Assembly (NCBI RefSeq): GCF_902499555.1
Contig: NZ_CABVMM010000002.1
Span: 124,001 to 188,000 of the forward strand
Length of the DNA stretch: 64,000 nucleotides
From: Mesonia oceanica
GTDB lineage: Bacteria; Bacteroidota; Bacteroidia; Flavobacteriales; Flavobacteriaceae
Direction: 5' to 3'
Position numbers and translations under genes: made by a program. Every line of letters starts with the position of its first letter. Positions within the stretch are counted from its first letter, which is position 1. The notes beneath the pieces are model-generated. The model had not been told where the DNA came from. It did no database searches and saw nothing but the letters and a program-made list of their open reading frames with translations. Below are positions 18,460-27,305 of the stretch, piece after piece.

Positions 18460-18491
18460 CAAATATATATCTAAAAAAAGGTATTATGCAA
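18460..18491 (-). promoter_or_regulatory. Promoter of the DUF4870/TraB-like operon
   Basis: On the minus strand TTG (complement of 18489-18491) is followed after 21 bases by TATATTTG (complement of 18460-18467), matching the flavobacterial TTG-N17-23-TAnnTTTG consensus, 20 bases before the start codon. Confidence 0.7.
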
Positions 18492-18638
18492 TACAAAGTA
18501 CTAAAATTAACATTTAGTAAGTTCTGTTTTTCTTAAAATTGAAGTTAAAAAATGCTTGAAAGTCTTATTTAATAAAGGTTTTCTGTTTATATGAAAAATA
18601 TTTTCTATTTTAATTAAAATTTTAAATGTTAACGAAAA

Positions 18639-19094
18639 ATGAAACTTACTCCTAAAAAAATAAATCTCTTTACGATGATGAAACTTCCGGCTGCTTGGTT
18701 TTGTGGAGTAAGGTTGAAAGAAATTTCGGAACAAGCAGCTAAGGTTACCGTAAGGCATCGATGGATTAATCAAAATCCTTTTAATTCGATGTATTTTGCG
18801 GTACAAGCGATGGCTGCCGAATTAAGTACCGGGGCTTTAGTGATGCAGGCTATTCAAAATTCTAATGCTAACATCTCTATGTTGGTGGCAGAAAATAATG
18901 CCGAGTTTTTTAAAAAGGCGACCGGGAAAATTACTTTTAGATGTGAAGATGGAAAGCTTATTCAGAAAAAAATAACTGAGGCTATTCAAACAGGAGAAGG
19001 ACAAACTTGTTGGATGAAGTCTGTTGGACATAATGGGGAAGGAGTGAAGGTTGCTGAATTTAATTTTAAATGGACCGTAAAAAAGAAAGGGTGA
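18639..19094 (+). CDS. DUF4442 hotdog-fold thioesterase-like protein
   Basis: 151 residues with the DUF4442 layout: a KLPAAWFCGVRL segment, RHRWINQNPFNSMYFAVQAM at 43-62 (the region equivalent to the thioesterase active helix), and a C-terminal beta-strand set. Hotdog enzymes of this group resemble PaaI-type acyl-CoA thioesterases but substrate is unknown. Single gene, cytosolic. Confidence 0.78.
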   Translation: MKLTPKKINLFTMMKLPAAWFCGVRLKEISEQAAKVTVRHRWINQNPFNSMYFAVQAMAAELSTGALVMQAIQNSNANISMLVAENNAEFFKKATGKITFRCEDGKLIQKKITEAIQTGEGQTCWMKSVGHNGEGVKVAEFNFKWTVKKKG

Positions 19095-19129
19095 TTTTAT
19101 AGATATGATAAATTATTGTTCAAATTGAC

Positions 19130-19152
19130 TTTATAAATTATCAATTTATAAA
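19130..19152. repeat. AT-only inverted repeat
   Basis: A perfect 10-bp inverted repeat (TTTATAAATT / AATTTATAAA, 3-base loop) lies between the DUF4442 gene and the next small gene. It could be a weak terminator or an operator. Confidence 0.4.
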
Positions 19153-19262
19153 ATAAAGGCTTTGGTATTGTATGATATTTATTTTTTATGTAAATTAGAA
19201 CGAATTTTAAAATTAGTGCTTATAGCCAACTTTACTTAATTAACTTTAAACTATTCAAATTT

Positions 19263-19457
19263 ATGGCAAGAGCGATGTTTGAATACACTAAGGAAATCTT
19301 AACTAAAGTAAGTTTCGATGCGGCATTATTTTGTAAAGAAGTAAAAAAAGCAATTGATCGTTTACTTCCTTACGAATTAGAAGAGTTAAGAAATTTTATT
19401 GTATTCCTTTCTAAACAAAACCCTCATTTAATTTCAAGTCTAACTTATTTAAAATAA
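19263..19457 (+). CDS. Small conserved protein of unknown function
   Basis: 64 residues: helical, soluble, no signal. The pattern MARAMFEYTKEILTKVSFD, then FCKEVKKAIDRLLPYELEEL, fits a short protein I recall as widespread in Flavobacteriia but uncharacterised. It has a strong terminator 8 bases after its stop, which supports it being a real, separately expressed gene. Confidence 0.72.
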   Translation: MARAMFEYTKEILTKVSFDAALFCKEVKKAIDRLLPYELEELRNFIVFLSKQNPHLISSLTYLK

Positions 19458-19464
19458 CCCAAAT

Positions 19465-19496
19465 AAAAAGCTGCTCAAATTTTGAGCAGCTTTTTT
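19465..19496 (+). terminator. Strong intrinsic terminator
   Basis: AAAAAGCTGCTCAAA pairs with TTTGAGCAGCTTTTT around a minimal loop and is followed by a T run. It ends the small-protein gene and may also serve the convergent oxyR gene. Confidence 0.93.
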
Positions 19497-19522
19497 ATTT
19501 TCAAGATGGTTAAGTATAGACT

Positions 19523-20464
19523 TTATTTTTTTTGCAACGGACTTATAATCTTAATATTCTGAAAAGTCACCGCTCCTCTTACTACCCCTGAAATGATCTC
19601 TTGTAAAGCTTCTATAATTTGCATTTTAAGTTCACTTTTATGATAGATAAGGCTTACTTCCCGAGCAGGAGAAGGTTCTTCGAACATTCTTAAGTTTTTA
19701 TTTTCTTTTTCAGATAAGTCCAAGGTATGTAAATAGGGAAGAAGCGTCATCCCTAAACCTTCGTTAGAAAGTTTTATTAAGGTTTCAAAACTTCCACTTT
19801 CTAGATGAAAACTGCTTTTTTCGGTATTTTGATGGGATTTACAAATATTTAAAATGCCTTCCTTAAAACAATGACCGTCTTCTAATAATAAGATATCATC
19901 TACTTCTAACTCTTCCGGCTTAATCTTATCTTTTTTAGAAAGTCTATGTCCCGGTGGCGTATAGGCCACAAAAGGTTCATAATATAAAGGCTTTTCTTTA
20001 ATGTTTTCTTGTTCTAAAGGAGTAGCAGCGATAGCTGCATCTAGATGACCGTCTTGTAAGCGTTCAATAATTGCTTCGGTATTTAACTCTTCAATTTTAA
20101 GTTTTACTTTGGGATATTTTTTAATGAAATTGGTTAAAAACATCGGTAATAGAGTAGGCATAATGGTAGGGATAATCCCTAATTTAAATTCCCCTCCAAT
20201 AAAGCCTTTTTGTTGATGTACAATATCCTGAATACGATCACTTTCGTTTACGATATTTCGAGCTTGGGTCACTATTTTTTTACCTACTTCAGTTAACTCA
20301 ATTGGTTTTTTGGTTCTGTCAAAAATCTGAACTTCAAGTTCTTCTTCAAGTTTTTGTATTTGCATACTTAGCGTAGGTTGGGTTACAAAAACTTTTTGTG
20401 CTGCTTTCGTGAAGTTTTGGTATTCAGCAACTGCTAACACATAATGCAATTGAGTAATGGTCAT
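19523..20464 (-). CDS. oxyR: OxyR, LysR-type peroxide-sensing regulator
   Basis: 313 residues. N-terminal LysR helix-turn-helix (NFTKAAQKVFVTQPTLSMQI), then a periplasmic-binding-like sensor domain. The motif LLEDGHCFKEGILNIC places cysteines at residues 199 and 208, the same numbers and eight-residue spacing as the redox pair of E. coli OxyR, so peroxide sensing by a reversible disulfide is very likely. Targets in flavobacteria include catalase and peroxiredoxin genes, none of which is in this window. Confidence 0.92.
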   Translation of the reverse strand: MTITQLHYVLAVAEYQNFTKAAQKVFVTQPTLSMQIQKLEEELEVQIFDRTKKPIELTEVGKKIVTQARNIVNESDRIQDIVHQQKGFIGGEFKLGIIPTIMPTLLPMFLTNFIKKYPKVKLKIEELNTEAIIERLQDGHLDAAIAATPLEQENIKEKPLYYEPFVAYTPPGHRLSKKDKIKPEELEVDDILLLEDGHCFKEGILNICKSHQNTEKSSFHLESGSFETLIKLSNEGLGMTLLPYLHTLDLSEKENKNLRMFEEPSPAREVSLIYHKSELKMQIIEALQEIISGVVRGAVTFQNIKIISPLQKK

Positions 20465-20483
20465 ACTATTAGATTTTATGATG

Positions 20484-20491
20484 CAAATATA
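20484..20491 (-). promoter_or_regulatory. -7 promoter element of oxyR
   Basis: The minus strand reads TATATTTG, matching TAnnTTTG, 19 bases before the start codon. Immediately upstream lies AGATATATCT inside an ATAG-rich stretch (20499-20515), a possible autoregulatory LysR site; no clear TTG -33 is present. Confidence 0.5.
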
Positions 20492-20536
20492 CCACTACTA
20501 TCAGATATATCTATTAAAATTTTCTAAAAATAAAAA

Positions 20537-20556
20537 AGTCAAGCAATGGCCTGACT
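20537..20556 (-). terminator. Intrinsic terminator of the DUF2141 gene
   Basis: An 8-bp stem with one mismatch (20537-20544 / 20549-20556) and AATG loop is followed on the minus strand by TTTTTTATTTTT. Confidence 0.75.
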
Positions 20557-20582
20557 TCTCTTTTTTGATTTAATGAATTTTA

Positions 20583-20999
20583 TTAAAGCCGAATACTTAT
20601 TTTTTGTTCACCTTCTTCTAATTTAAATTTTGCATCTTCCCAAGTTGGCGGTCCGTAAAGCATAGGATTGTTAGAAAGTCCATAATCTTCCTTCGGCATT
20701 CCGTTAGGTTGAAAATCCATTTGCTGATTGTCATTAGCATCGTGGAAACAAGAAATTCCATAGATTCCTGTTGGGACATCATTAAAAACCAAGGTGGCTT
20801 TTCCATCTTTAATTTTTACTTGTTGCGAATATTCTGGTTTGGTTTTTAGGAAATTGTCTTTGGTGTAAATTCCCAATATTAAATGTCCTTGATCGCTAGT
20901 GATATTTTCTACTTCAATAGTAATCGTAGAAGTTTCCGTTTCTTGTGCAACGATAATTTTTCCTAAAGCTAGCATTAAACAAATGAGTACAGTTTTCAT
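20583..20999 (-). CDS. Secreted DUF2141 protein
   Basis: 138 residues with a signal peptide ending IVAQE. The mature protein follows the DUF2141 pattern: GHLILGIYTKDNFL, then GIYGISCFHDANDNQQMDFQPNGMP, and PTWEDAKFKL near the end. These are small beta-sandwich proteins of unknown function, periplasmic or surface located. It is monocistronic with its own terminator. Confidence 0.87.
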   Translation of the reverse strand: MKTVLICLMLALGKIIVAQETETSTITIEVENITSDQGHLILGIYTKDNFLKTKPEYSQQVKIKDGKATLVFNDVPTGIYGISCFHDANDNQQMDFQPNGMPKEDYGLSNNPMLYGPPTWEDAKFKLEEGEQKISIRL

Positions 21000-21109
21000 G
21001 TGATTGAGTGTTTTTGTTAATTTTATAGTGTAAAGAAACGGGCTTTCTTCAGCATCTAATAAAATAAACTACTCAACTGTAGAATTTATCTTCTGAAATG
21101 TAACGAGCT

Positions 21110-22441
21110 CTATAAAAGTCCTTTAGATTTTACTTCTAAGTATTTGTTAATGGTATTTACCGTAAGGTTTTTAGGGGAAGTCAATACCGTTTGAATCCCA
21201 TGGCGTTGCAGTTCGTTAACCATTAAATCTTTATCATCTTTAAATTGTGTGGCAACGGTTTGCTCGGCAATTTCGTGAATGTTGCTAGCCGGTTTGCTAA
21301 TCACTTCTTCCAGTTCTGTATTTTTAAAGAAAATAACCACCAACAAATGTTTTCTGTTTAAAGCTTTTAAAAAAGGAAGTTGTCTTTTGAGTGCTGAAAT
21401 ATGCTCAAAATTGGTATAGAGCATCAACATACTCCGGTGGGTGATTTTTCGTTTGGCATAAGCGTATAACAATCCAAAATCACTATCCAGAAACTGGGTA
21501 TCGATGCTGTAAAGTGTTTCTAAAATAGTTTGGAGATGTGTCTTTTTTCCATTAGGGGGAAGAAATTGTTGGATTTTATTAGCGAAAGTTAATAAACCAA
21601 CTTTATCGTTTTTCTTTAAAGCAATGTTAGAAAAAGCCAAACTACTATTGATGGCATAATCTAAAAGTTTTAATCCTTCAAATGGCATTTTCATCACACG
21701 GCTCGTATCGATAATCGAGTAGATGGGTTGCGATCTTTCATCCTGATATTGATTGACCATCAAGTCCCCGTGTTTGGCAGTGGCTTTCCAATTAATAGTT
21801 CTTATATCATCGCCGTTTACATATTCTTTAATTTGCTCAAATTCCATCGTATGGCCAATTTTTCTGATTTTTTTAAGGCCTTGCATGGTAATACGGTTAT
21901 CGAGTGCAAGAAAATCGTATTTCTTCATCTGAATAAATGAAGGATAAACTTTTACCTGTTGATCTTTATTGAATTTATACCGACGTTTAATTAATTTTAA
22001 TCCAAAAAGGGCATAACAATTTAAACTTCCAAAGGTGTAAACTCCCCGTTCTACCGGTTTTAGTAAATAGGTAGTTTTAGATTTCTCATTTGCTGCAAGA
22101 GTAATTCTTTTTAAGAAATCCCTTTTTTGAAACTGAATGGGAATTTCATCAATCACTTCTAATTCAACATTAAAGTTATAGTGATTTTCTAAGATGAGAA
22201 AGACTTCATTTTCATCACTATTTGAAAATTTTTCAGGTAAAATTCTATCTGCTTGTAATCCTGAATTTTTATAAAGCGCAATCATTTCAACTAAAACCCA
22301 TACCAAAAAACTCAATACAATTAACCATATAAATGGGTAAATGGAGTTTGCCCAATAGGAAACCAGGAATAGGAAAGAAATCCCGAAAAGGGCATAAAAA
22401 AAGCGTTGGCTTAGGTATAAAGATTTAATGAATTTAAGCAA
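21110..22441 (-). CDS. DUF58 protein with von Willebrand A-like domain
   Basis: 443 residues with two N-terminal membrane helices (about 13-55), a beta-rich middle and the DUF58 signature DIRTINWKATAKHGDLMVNQ near 212-231, followed by a vWA-like domain (YSIIDTSRVMKM). DUF58 proteins work with MoxR ATPases in envelope chaperone or metal-insertion-like systems. It is last in the operon, 2 bases after the MoxR gene. Confidence 0.92.
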   Translation of the reverse strand: MLKFIKSLYLSQRFFYALFGISFLFLVSYWANSIYPFIWLIVLSFLVWVLVEMIALYKNSGLQADRILPEKFSNSDENEVFLILENHYNFNVELEVIDEIPIQFQKRDFLKRITLAANEKSKTTYLLKPVERGVYTFGSLNCYALFGLKLIKRRYKFNKDQQVKVYPSFIQMKKYDFLALDNRITMQGLKKIRKIGHTMEFEQIKEYVNGDDIRTINWKATAKHGDLMVNQYQDERSQPIYSIIDTSRVMKMPFEGLKLLDYAINSSLAFSNIALKKNDKVGLLTFANKIQQFLPPNGKKTHLQTILETLYSIDTQFLDSDFGLLYAYAKRKITHRSMLMLYTNFEHISALKRQLPFLKALNRKHLLVVIFFKNTELEEVISKPASNIHEIAEQTVATQFKDDKDLMVNELQRHGIQTVLTSPKNLTVNTINKYLEVKSKGLL

Positions 22442-22443
22442 AG

Positions 22444-23502
22444 TTATCTTGGGATTTCAATAGATTTTACGATCATTTCTACCACATCTTCGGTACGCAT
22501 TCCTTCCATTTCTTTATCAGGAGATAAAATGATACGATGTCCCAATACCGGATTAAGCGATTTTTTTACATCTTCCGGAGTCACAAAATCCCTTCCGTTG
22601 ATGGCCGCAAAAGCCTTGGAAGCATTCATGATGGAAATGGATGCCCTTGGGGAACCTCCCAAAAATAAGTGCGGATGGTTTCTGGTTTTGGTAACCATTT
22701 GTGCAATGTAATTCAGTATTTTTTCTTCAATGACAATTTCATGGAGTTGGGTACGGAATTTATTGAGTAGTTCTGGAGATAAAACCGGTTCAATTAAATC
22801 GGTAGGTTGCTGCTGTTTACGGGCATGATGCGATTGTAAAATCTGAATTTCTTCTTCTAGCGAAGGATAATCTACTTTTATTTTAAAAATAAATCGGTCT
22901 AATTGCGCTTCGGGTAGGGCATAGGTTCCTTCCTGTTCTACCGGGTTTTGGGTAGCCAATACCATAAACGGTGGTTGCATCGTGTGTTGTTTACCATCAA
23001 TGGTAATTTGGCGTTCTTCCATAACTTCAAACAAAGCGGCTTGAGTTTTGGCCGGTGCACGGTTAATCTCATCAATTAAAACGATATTAGAGAAAATAGG
23101 GCCGGGTTTAAATTCAAATTCAGAAGATTTAGTATTTAAAATAGAAGTTCCCAATACATCACTGGGCATTAAATCTGGTGTAAACTGAATTCGGCTAAAA
23201 TTGGTTTTTATAGATTTGGCAAAGAGTTTGGCAGTAATGGTTTTGGCAATCCCGGGAACGCCTTCTATGAGTACGTGGCCATCGGCCAATAAACCAACGA
23301 TTAAAAGTTCTACAAAATCTTGTTGACCCACAATTACTTTGGCCATTTGTTCTTTTAGCTGGTTTACCGCATTTTTTAATTCTTCTAATGGGATGCGGTT
23401 GCTAAAATTTAAATCTTTATTTTCTTCTGAACTTACAGAGTTTTCTTGTGGAGCGTTTGTTTCTTGCTCGGGCTGAAGTTCGTTATGAGTTTCGTTTTCC
23501 AT
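22444..23502 (-). CDS. MoxR-family AAA+ ATPase
   Basis: 352 residues with a Walker A GVPGIAKT at 81-88, Walker B VLIDEINRAP at 141-150 with the catalytic acidic pair, and a C-terminal helical lid (LGGSPRASISIMNASKAFAA). The first 35 residues are an acidic, glutamine-rich tail. MoxR ATPases act as cytosolic chaperones with DUF58/vWA proteins. Its ATG overlaps the preceding stop as TAATG, so translation is coupled. Confidence 0.95.
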   Translation of the reverse strand: MENETHNELQPEQETNAPQENSVSSEENKDLNFSNRIPLEELKNAVNQLKEQMAKVIVGQQDFVELLIVGLLADGHVLIEGVPGIAKTITAKLFAKSIKTNFSRIQFTPDLMPSDVLGTSILNTKSSEFEFKPGPIFSNIVLIDEINRAPAKTQAALFEVMEERQITIDGKQHTMQPPFMVLATQNPVEQEGTYALPEAQLDRFIFKIKVDYPSLEEEIQILQSHHARKQQQPTDLIEPVLSPELLNKFRTQLHEIVIEEKILNYIAQMVTKTRNHPHLFLGGSPRASISIMNASKAFAAINGRDFVTPEDVKKSLNPVLGHRIILSPDKEMEGMRTEDVVEMIVKSIEIPR

Positions 23503-24692
23503 TAGATATTCTTTTTAAATTGAATAATTAAGCGATTTAGTTCTTCCACTTCTTTTTTGGAGATGGAATTTTTACGCTGTAGTTCTTGAATTTTTGAAAG
23601 TAATATTTTTATTTCTTCTGAAGTATTATCGGTTTGTATTTCTAATAATTCAGAATAGTTTTCTTGTTTTTGTACATCTACTTTCAACTCTTTCCGAAGG
23701 AAGTTTAAAAATTGATCTATTAATTTGTAGGCAATACTTTTATAATCTTTTCTATCTAAATACATTCCGGAAATTGTTCGGGTGTATTCGTAGGTTTGAT
23801 TGCGTAAAGGCTCAATAACTTTGATACTTTTTTGCTTTCGTTTTCCTTCAAAAAAGACAAATAAAATCGCGGCAATCAGTACAAAATAATAGGCCCATTT
23901 TAAATAAGGATTTCCCAGTAAAATATAAAGGGGAGAAGTGTAAAAGGTTTTCCCGTTTTTATAGTGGTTGTCCCAATAAAGCGTTTGATCAGAATTTAAA
24001 TAGGCGAGAAACTTTTCAGCATATTCAACATTATTTTCCCTTAGTAAAAAGAAGTTGCTAAAAGTTTCCGGAGAAGTTTGTAATAAAAATTTTCCTTTGC
24101 CAAACTTGTTTTCTACAAAATTAGGAAGGCTATCATAAGGCTCATCCTCTTGTAATTTTGCAAAGCCAAGGACTTTCTGTTTTTTTCCGTTTAAAGAATC
24201 AAAATAAAAGAGGGTTTTATCTCTGTTGAAACTATAATTTTTGTCTGCTTTTAGTTTTGGATTACTAAAATTGTATTCAGCAATATTGGTGAGCCCGTTT
24301 GTTCTAATTTTTTCAGTAAACGTAAGCTTCAAGGTATCTAATAACGGATAGCTGATATTGTTGGCAGAAATCACCGCGGTATTTCCTTTTTTTACCCAAT
24401 TGAGCAAGCGTTCCATTTCTATTTCATCTAATCCTACTGATTGATTGAGGAAGAAATAAGTTCCGGTATGGGTCGAATCTGATAAAAATTCAAACGGAGG
24501 AACATTTACATCGTTCACCTGAAAATGCTCTTTTAAATTTTCATAGAAAACATAGGTTCCAAACGGAATTTTATCGGTTTTGGTATAGCTGGGAAACCAG
24601 TTAATGGGATCTCTTTGGTTAGCCTCTAAAAACACTAAAGCGGCCAACAAAACCAGTAAAATACCCAATATGATTTTATAACTTTTCCCCAT
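23502..24692 (-). CDS. DUF4350 membrane protein of the MoxR operon
   Basis: 396 residues: helix at 5-23, a periplasmic DUF4350 domain (TDKIPFGTYVFYENLKEHF, then LLNWVKKGNTAVISANNI), a second helix near 270-285 and a cytosolic coiled-coil-like tail. The domain is typical of this operon in Bacteroidota. It shares single-base stop/start overlaps with both neighbours. Confidence 0.85.
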   Translation of the reverse strand: MGKSYKIILGILLVLLAALVFLEANQRDPINWFPSYTKTDKIPFGTYVFYENLKEHFQVNDVNVPPFEFLSDSTHTGTYFFLNQSVGLDEIEMERLLNWVKKGNTAVISANNISYPLLDTLKLTFTEKIRTNGLTNIAEYNFSNPKLKADKNYSFNRDKTLFYFDSLNGKKQKVLGFAKLQEDEPYDSLPNFVENKFGKGKFLLQTSPETFSNFFLLRENNVEYAEKFLAYLNSDQTLYWDNHYKNGKTFYTSPLYILLGNPYLKWAYYFVLIAAILFVFFEGKRKQKSIKVIEPLRNQTYEYTRTISGMYLDRKDYKSIAYKLIDQFLNFLRKELKVDVQKQENYSELLEIQTDNTSEEIKILLSKIQELQRKNSISKKEVEELNRLIIQFKKNI

Positions 24693-25438
24693 TAATTCAA
24701 TTGGTTTTGAAAGTTAGCAAATTCTTTTTCAGCCAATTTGTATTCATCGTACGTAATGGGGAAATCGCCATACCAAACAAAATCGTAAACTTTGGTAATC
24801 TTTTGAAAACTTTGGTTGAGTGGTTTAGATTCTATTTCAGTAAAATAATCGTGATTGGTTTTTTGAAATTGATAGTCTATAATTTTACGGTCTTTTAATT
24901 TCCGTAAAGTCAATAAATAAGAATACCTCACCGCCAATCTATATTGTTTATTTGCTAGAGCTTCCTGAATTAATTTGTCGATATCTTCCGAATAAATAAT
25001 TTTTTCTTCCGCAGAAAGAAACACTTTAGGGGTATCTTTGCCCATCATTTTCTGTCCGGCAGGATTTATTTTTATAAAGAGATAGACGATAAAGCAAATT
25101 ATTAAAAAGAGAATAACATATGGTAAATTCTTAATTAGAAAAGCCAAAAAGGAATTTGCTTCAAAGTCGCCCAGCAACCATCTCCAGAATTTATTCCAAA
25201 GATTACCCATCCAACGTTTAAATTTAACCCACCAACTGTCTTGCGCTTTTACATCGGAATAGTCAAAATCGCTATCGTTTTTATAGTCTTCAAATTGTTC
25301 TTGATTAAAAGAAACGGGTTGAAGGTTCTCGGTTCTATCATATTCAATTTTTGGTAATTGAATACTATCTCCTTGGGCTAAAACAAAAGAAGAAACGAGC
25401 AAAACCAAGCTATAAATAAAACAGCGAATTACTTGCAT
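24692..25438 (-). CDS. DUF4129-domain membrane protein of the MoxR operon
   Basis: 248 residues with a signal sequence ending VLAQG, a tryptophan-rich juxtamembrane stretch, a helix at 106-126 and a C-terminal DUF4129 domain with the conserved LAVRYSYLLTLRKLKDRKII. DUF4129 domains accompany MoxR/DUF58 systems and are sometimes fused to transglutaminases. It abuts the upstream gene directly. Confidence 0.83.
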   Translation of the reverse strand: MQVIRCFIYSLVLLVSSFVLAQGDSIQLPKIEYDRTENLQPVSFNQEQFEDYKNDSDFDYSDVKAQDSWWVKFKRWMGNLWNKFWRWLLGDFEANSFLAFLIKNLPYVILFLIICFIVYLFIKINPAGQKMMGKDTPKVFLSAEEKIIYSEDIDKLIQEALANKQYRLAVRYSYLLTLRKLKDRKIIDYQFQKTNHDYFTEIESKPLNQSFQKITKVYDFVWYGDFPITYDEYKLAEKEFANFQNQLN

Positions 25439-26311
25439 TTATTGATCTTTGCCTAAATTATCGATGGCTTCGTAAGCCCCGGTATGGTTTTTTTGTTCGT
25501 TAAGGCTGAAATAAATAAAAGCTACACTTATGGCTAGTATTCCAAAGATAATGCTTTGAGCAGCATTGGCTACTACGCTTAAAGCTAAATACACCCAATC
25601 GAACATAAATGATGGGTCGGAATAAGAACCTTCTTGTACAGCAGTGAAGGTTTTAGTCATGGTGTAAATAAGTGCAGGGATTTGAAAAATCATACTCATT
25701 AAGTAAACAATGATTCCCATTACCAATAACGTGAAAAATGTAATCCACCAATTATCTTTCACTAATCTAAAACAATGGGAAATGGTTTCTGAAAAACTTA
25801 ACCTATCAAAAGTTTTAATGCTATAGGCCAAAGAAAGTGGAACCATTAAGTAGATTCCCGGTATGAAGCAAAACATGATTCCCGCAAATACCATAGCAAA
25901 AATAACAAAACCAAGTCCTAAGAAACTTCCCCAATCTTGGTTCATCCCATGCCCAACTTCATCTAGATTTATTTCGCCGTTATTTTTTACATAAGATTTA
26001 ATGGAATGCTGAATGGTTCCATACATAAATGCTTGGTAAGCAATTGAAGTTATAAACATAAATAGCATTGCTAAAACCATATTAAAGCCAAAGCCAGAAT
26101 TGATTTGACCTGCTCCTGAAAATATCTTTTCAAGATCTGAAGCGGTAAACGTGTAATAACCGGTAGCAAATAGTTGTATTAAAAATACCGGACCGGCAAA
26201 TTTTACCAAAGCCTTAAACAGCAATTTATAATTTTCCCTAACAAATTTAAATGTGTCTCCAAGAACATCTCCTAGTTCCCGTTCTTTCTTAAACTGAATG
26301 ATTTTCTGCAT
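25439..26311 (-). CDS. Polytopic membrane protein of the MoxR operon
   Basis: 290 residues with about six membrane helices and a hydrophilic N-terminus. The layout resembles the glycerophosphodiesterase membrane-domain / DUF4013-like families common in this operon, but I cannot name the exact family. It overlaps the SpoIIM-like gene by 23 bases and abuts the DUF4129 gene, so it belongs to the coupled operon. Confidence 0.75.
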   Translation of the reverse strand: MQKIIQFKKERELGDVLGDTFKFVRENYKLLFKALVKFAGPVFLIQLFATGYYTFTASDLEKIFSGAGQINSGFGFNMVLAMLFMFITSIAYQAFMYGTIQHSIKSYVKNNGEINLDEVGHGMNQDWGSFLGLGFVIFAMVFAGIMFCFIPGIYLMVPLSLAYSIKTFDRLSFSETISHCFRLVKDNWWITFFTLLVMGIIVYLMSMIFQIPALIYTMTKTFTAVQEGSYSDPSFMFDWVYLALSVVANAAQSIIFGILAISVAFIYFSLNEQKNHTGAYEAIDNLGKDQ

Positions 26312-27269
26312 TTTTTCGAGCTAACTTATTTAGATAAATTGGGTAAAAAACGTAATAAAATAAAATGAATGCCAAAGATAAGCTTATAATTAGAATAGCT
26401 AACCAATCTGGCATTTCTGTATGTCGGGTCACAAAACCTTCTAAAAATCCTGCAATAATAAAAAATGGAATGGTACTTAAAATTACTTTCAGTCCGGCTT
26501 TTACACCATTTACAAACGAAGTGAGTCGGGTATACGTGCCGGGAAATAAAATACTTTTTCCCACTAAGAGTCCGGCCACACCGGCAATAATAATAACAGA
26601 AATTTCAATGGTACCGTGAATCCAGATAGTTCTTACCGATTCCCAAAGCAATCCCTTTTCGTAAAAGAAATATTGAAAACTTCCCAGCATTATTGCATTT
26701 TTCATAAGTAGGAAAAGTGTTCCTATACCAAAGAAAATCCCCATGACAAAAGCAAATAAAGCAACTCTAATATTATTAACGGTAATTCCTAAAAACATGT
26801 TCATTTCTTCCATTTCTTTATAAACCGCCATCGGATCGTTGTTTTCAATATTATCTAAAGTCATGTTTACATAAGCATCGCCCATAATAGCCCGAACAAA
26901 ACTTTGGTCGGTTCCGGCAGAAAGCCAACCTACCGAAGCAAAAATGAAAAAACATATAAACGCAATAAGCAATTGCTTTTGATAATGGTAAAACTCTTTG
27001 GGGAATTCTTTTGTGAAAAAAGTAATTAATCGATTTCTGGATTCCCGTTTGCTCTTGTATATTTTTTGATGTGCTTTAGAAGCTAAACCATTAAGATATC
27101 TTAATGTATTGCTTTGTGGATAAAAAGTCTGCGCATAACTTAAATGATCAGTCACTTCTATATAAAGGGCAGATAATTCTTCTGGTGAAATTTGAATTTT
27201 ATTCTGCAGAACGCTTTCAAATTTCTTCCATTTATCCTTATTTTGCTTAACAAATGCAGCTTCACGCAT
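26289..27269 (-). CDS. Stage II sporulation protein M (SpoIIM)-like membrane protein
   Basis: The preferred start is the ATG at 27269 (326 residues, MREAAFVKQNKDKWKKFE), because upstream codons run into the divergent RDD gene and give an unlikely N-terminus. It has a soluble helical N-terminal part and about six membrane helices with the SpoIIM pattern: NNIRVALFAFVMGIFFGIGT and WIHGTIEISVIIIAGVAGL. In non-sporulating bacteria these proteins occur beside RDD proteins and MoxR genes. Role unknown, probably envelope homeostasis. Confidence 0.87.
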   Translation of the reverse strand: MREAAFVKQNKDKWKKFESVLQNKIQISPEELSALYIEVTDHLSYAQTFYPQSNTLRYLNGLASKAHQKIYKSKRESRNRLITFFTKEFPKEFYHYQKQLLIAFICFFIFASVGWLSAGTDQSFVRAIMGDAYVNMTLDNIENNDPMAVYKEMEEMNMFLGITVNNIRVALFAFVMGIFFGIGTLFLLMKNAIMLGSFQYFFYEKGLLWESVRTIWIHGTIEISVIIIAGVAGLLVGKSILFPGTYTRLTSFVNGVKAGLKVILSTIPFFIIAGFLEGFVTRHTEMPDWLAILIISLSLAFILFYYVFYPIYLNKLARKNAENHSV

Positions 27270-27305
27270 GATTTTCGAAGATTGTAGTTCAAAGAAACAG
27301 ATTAA

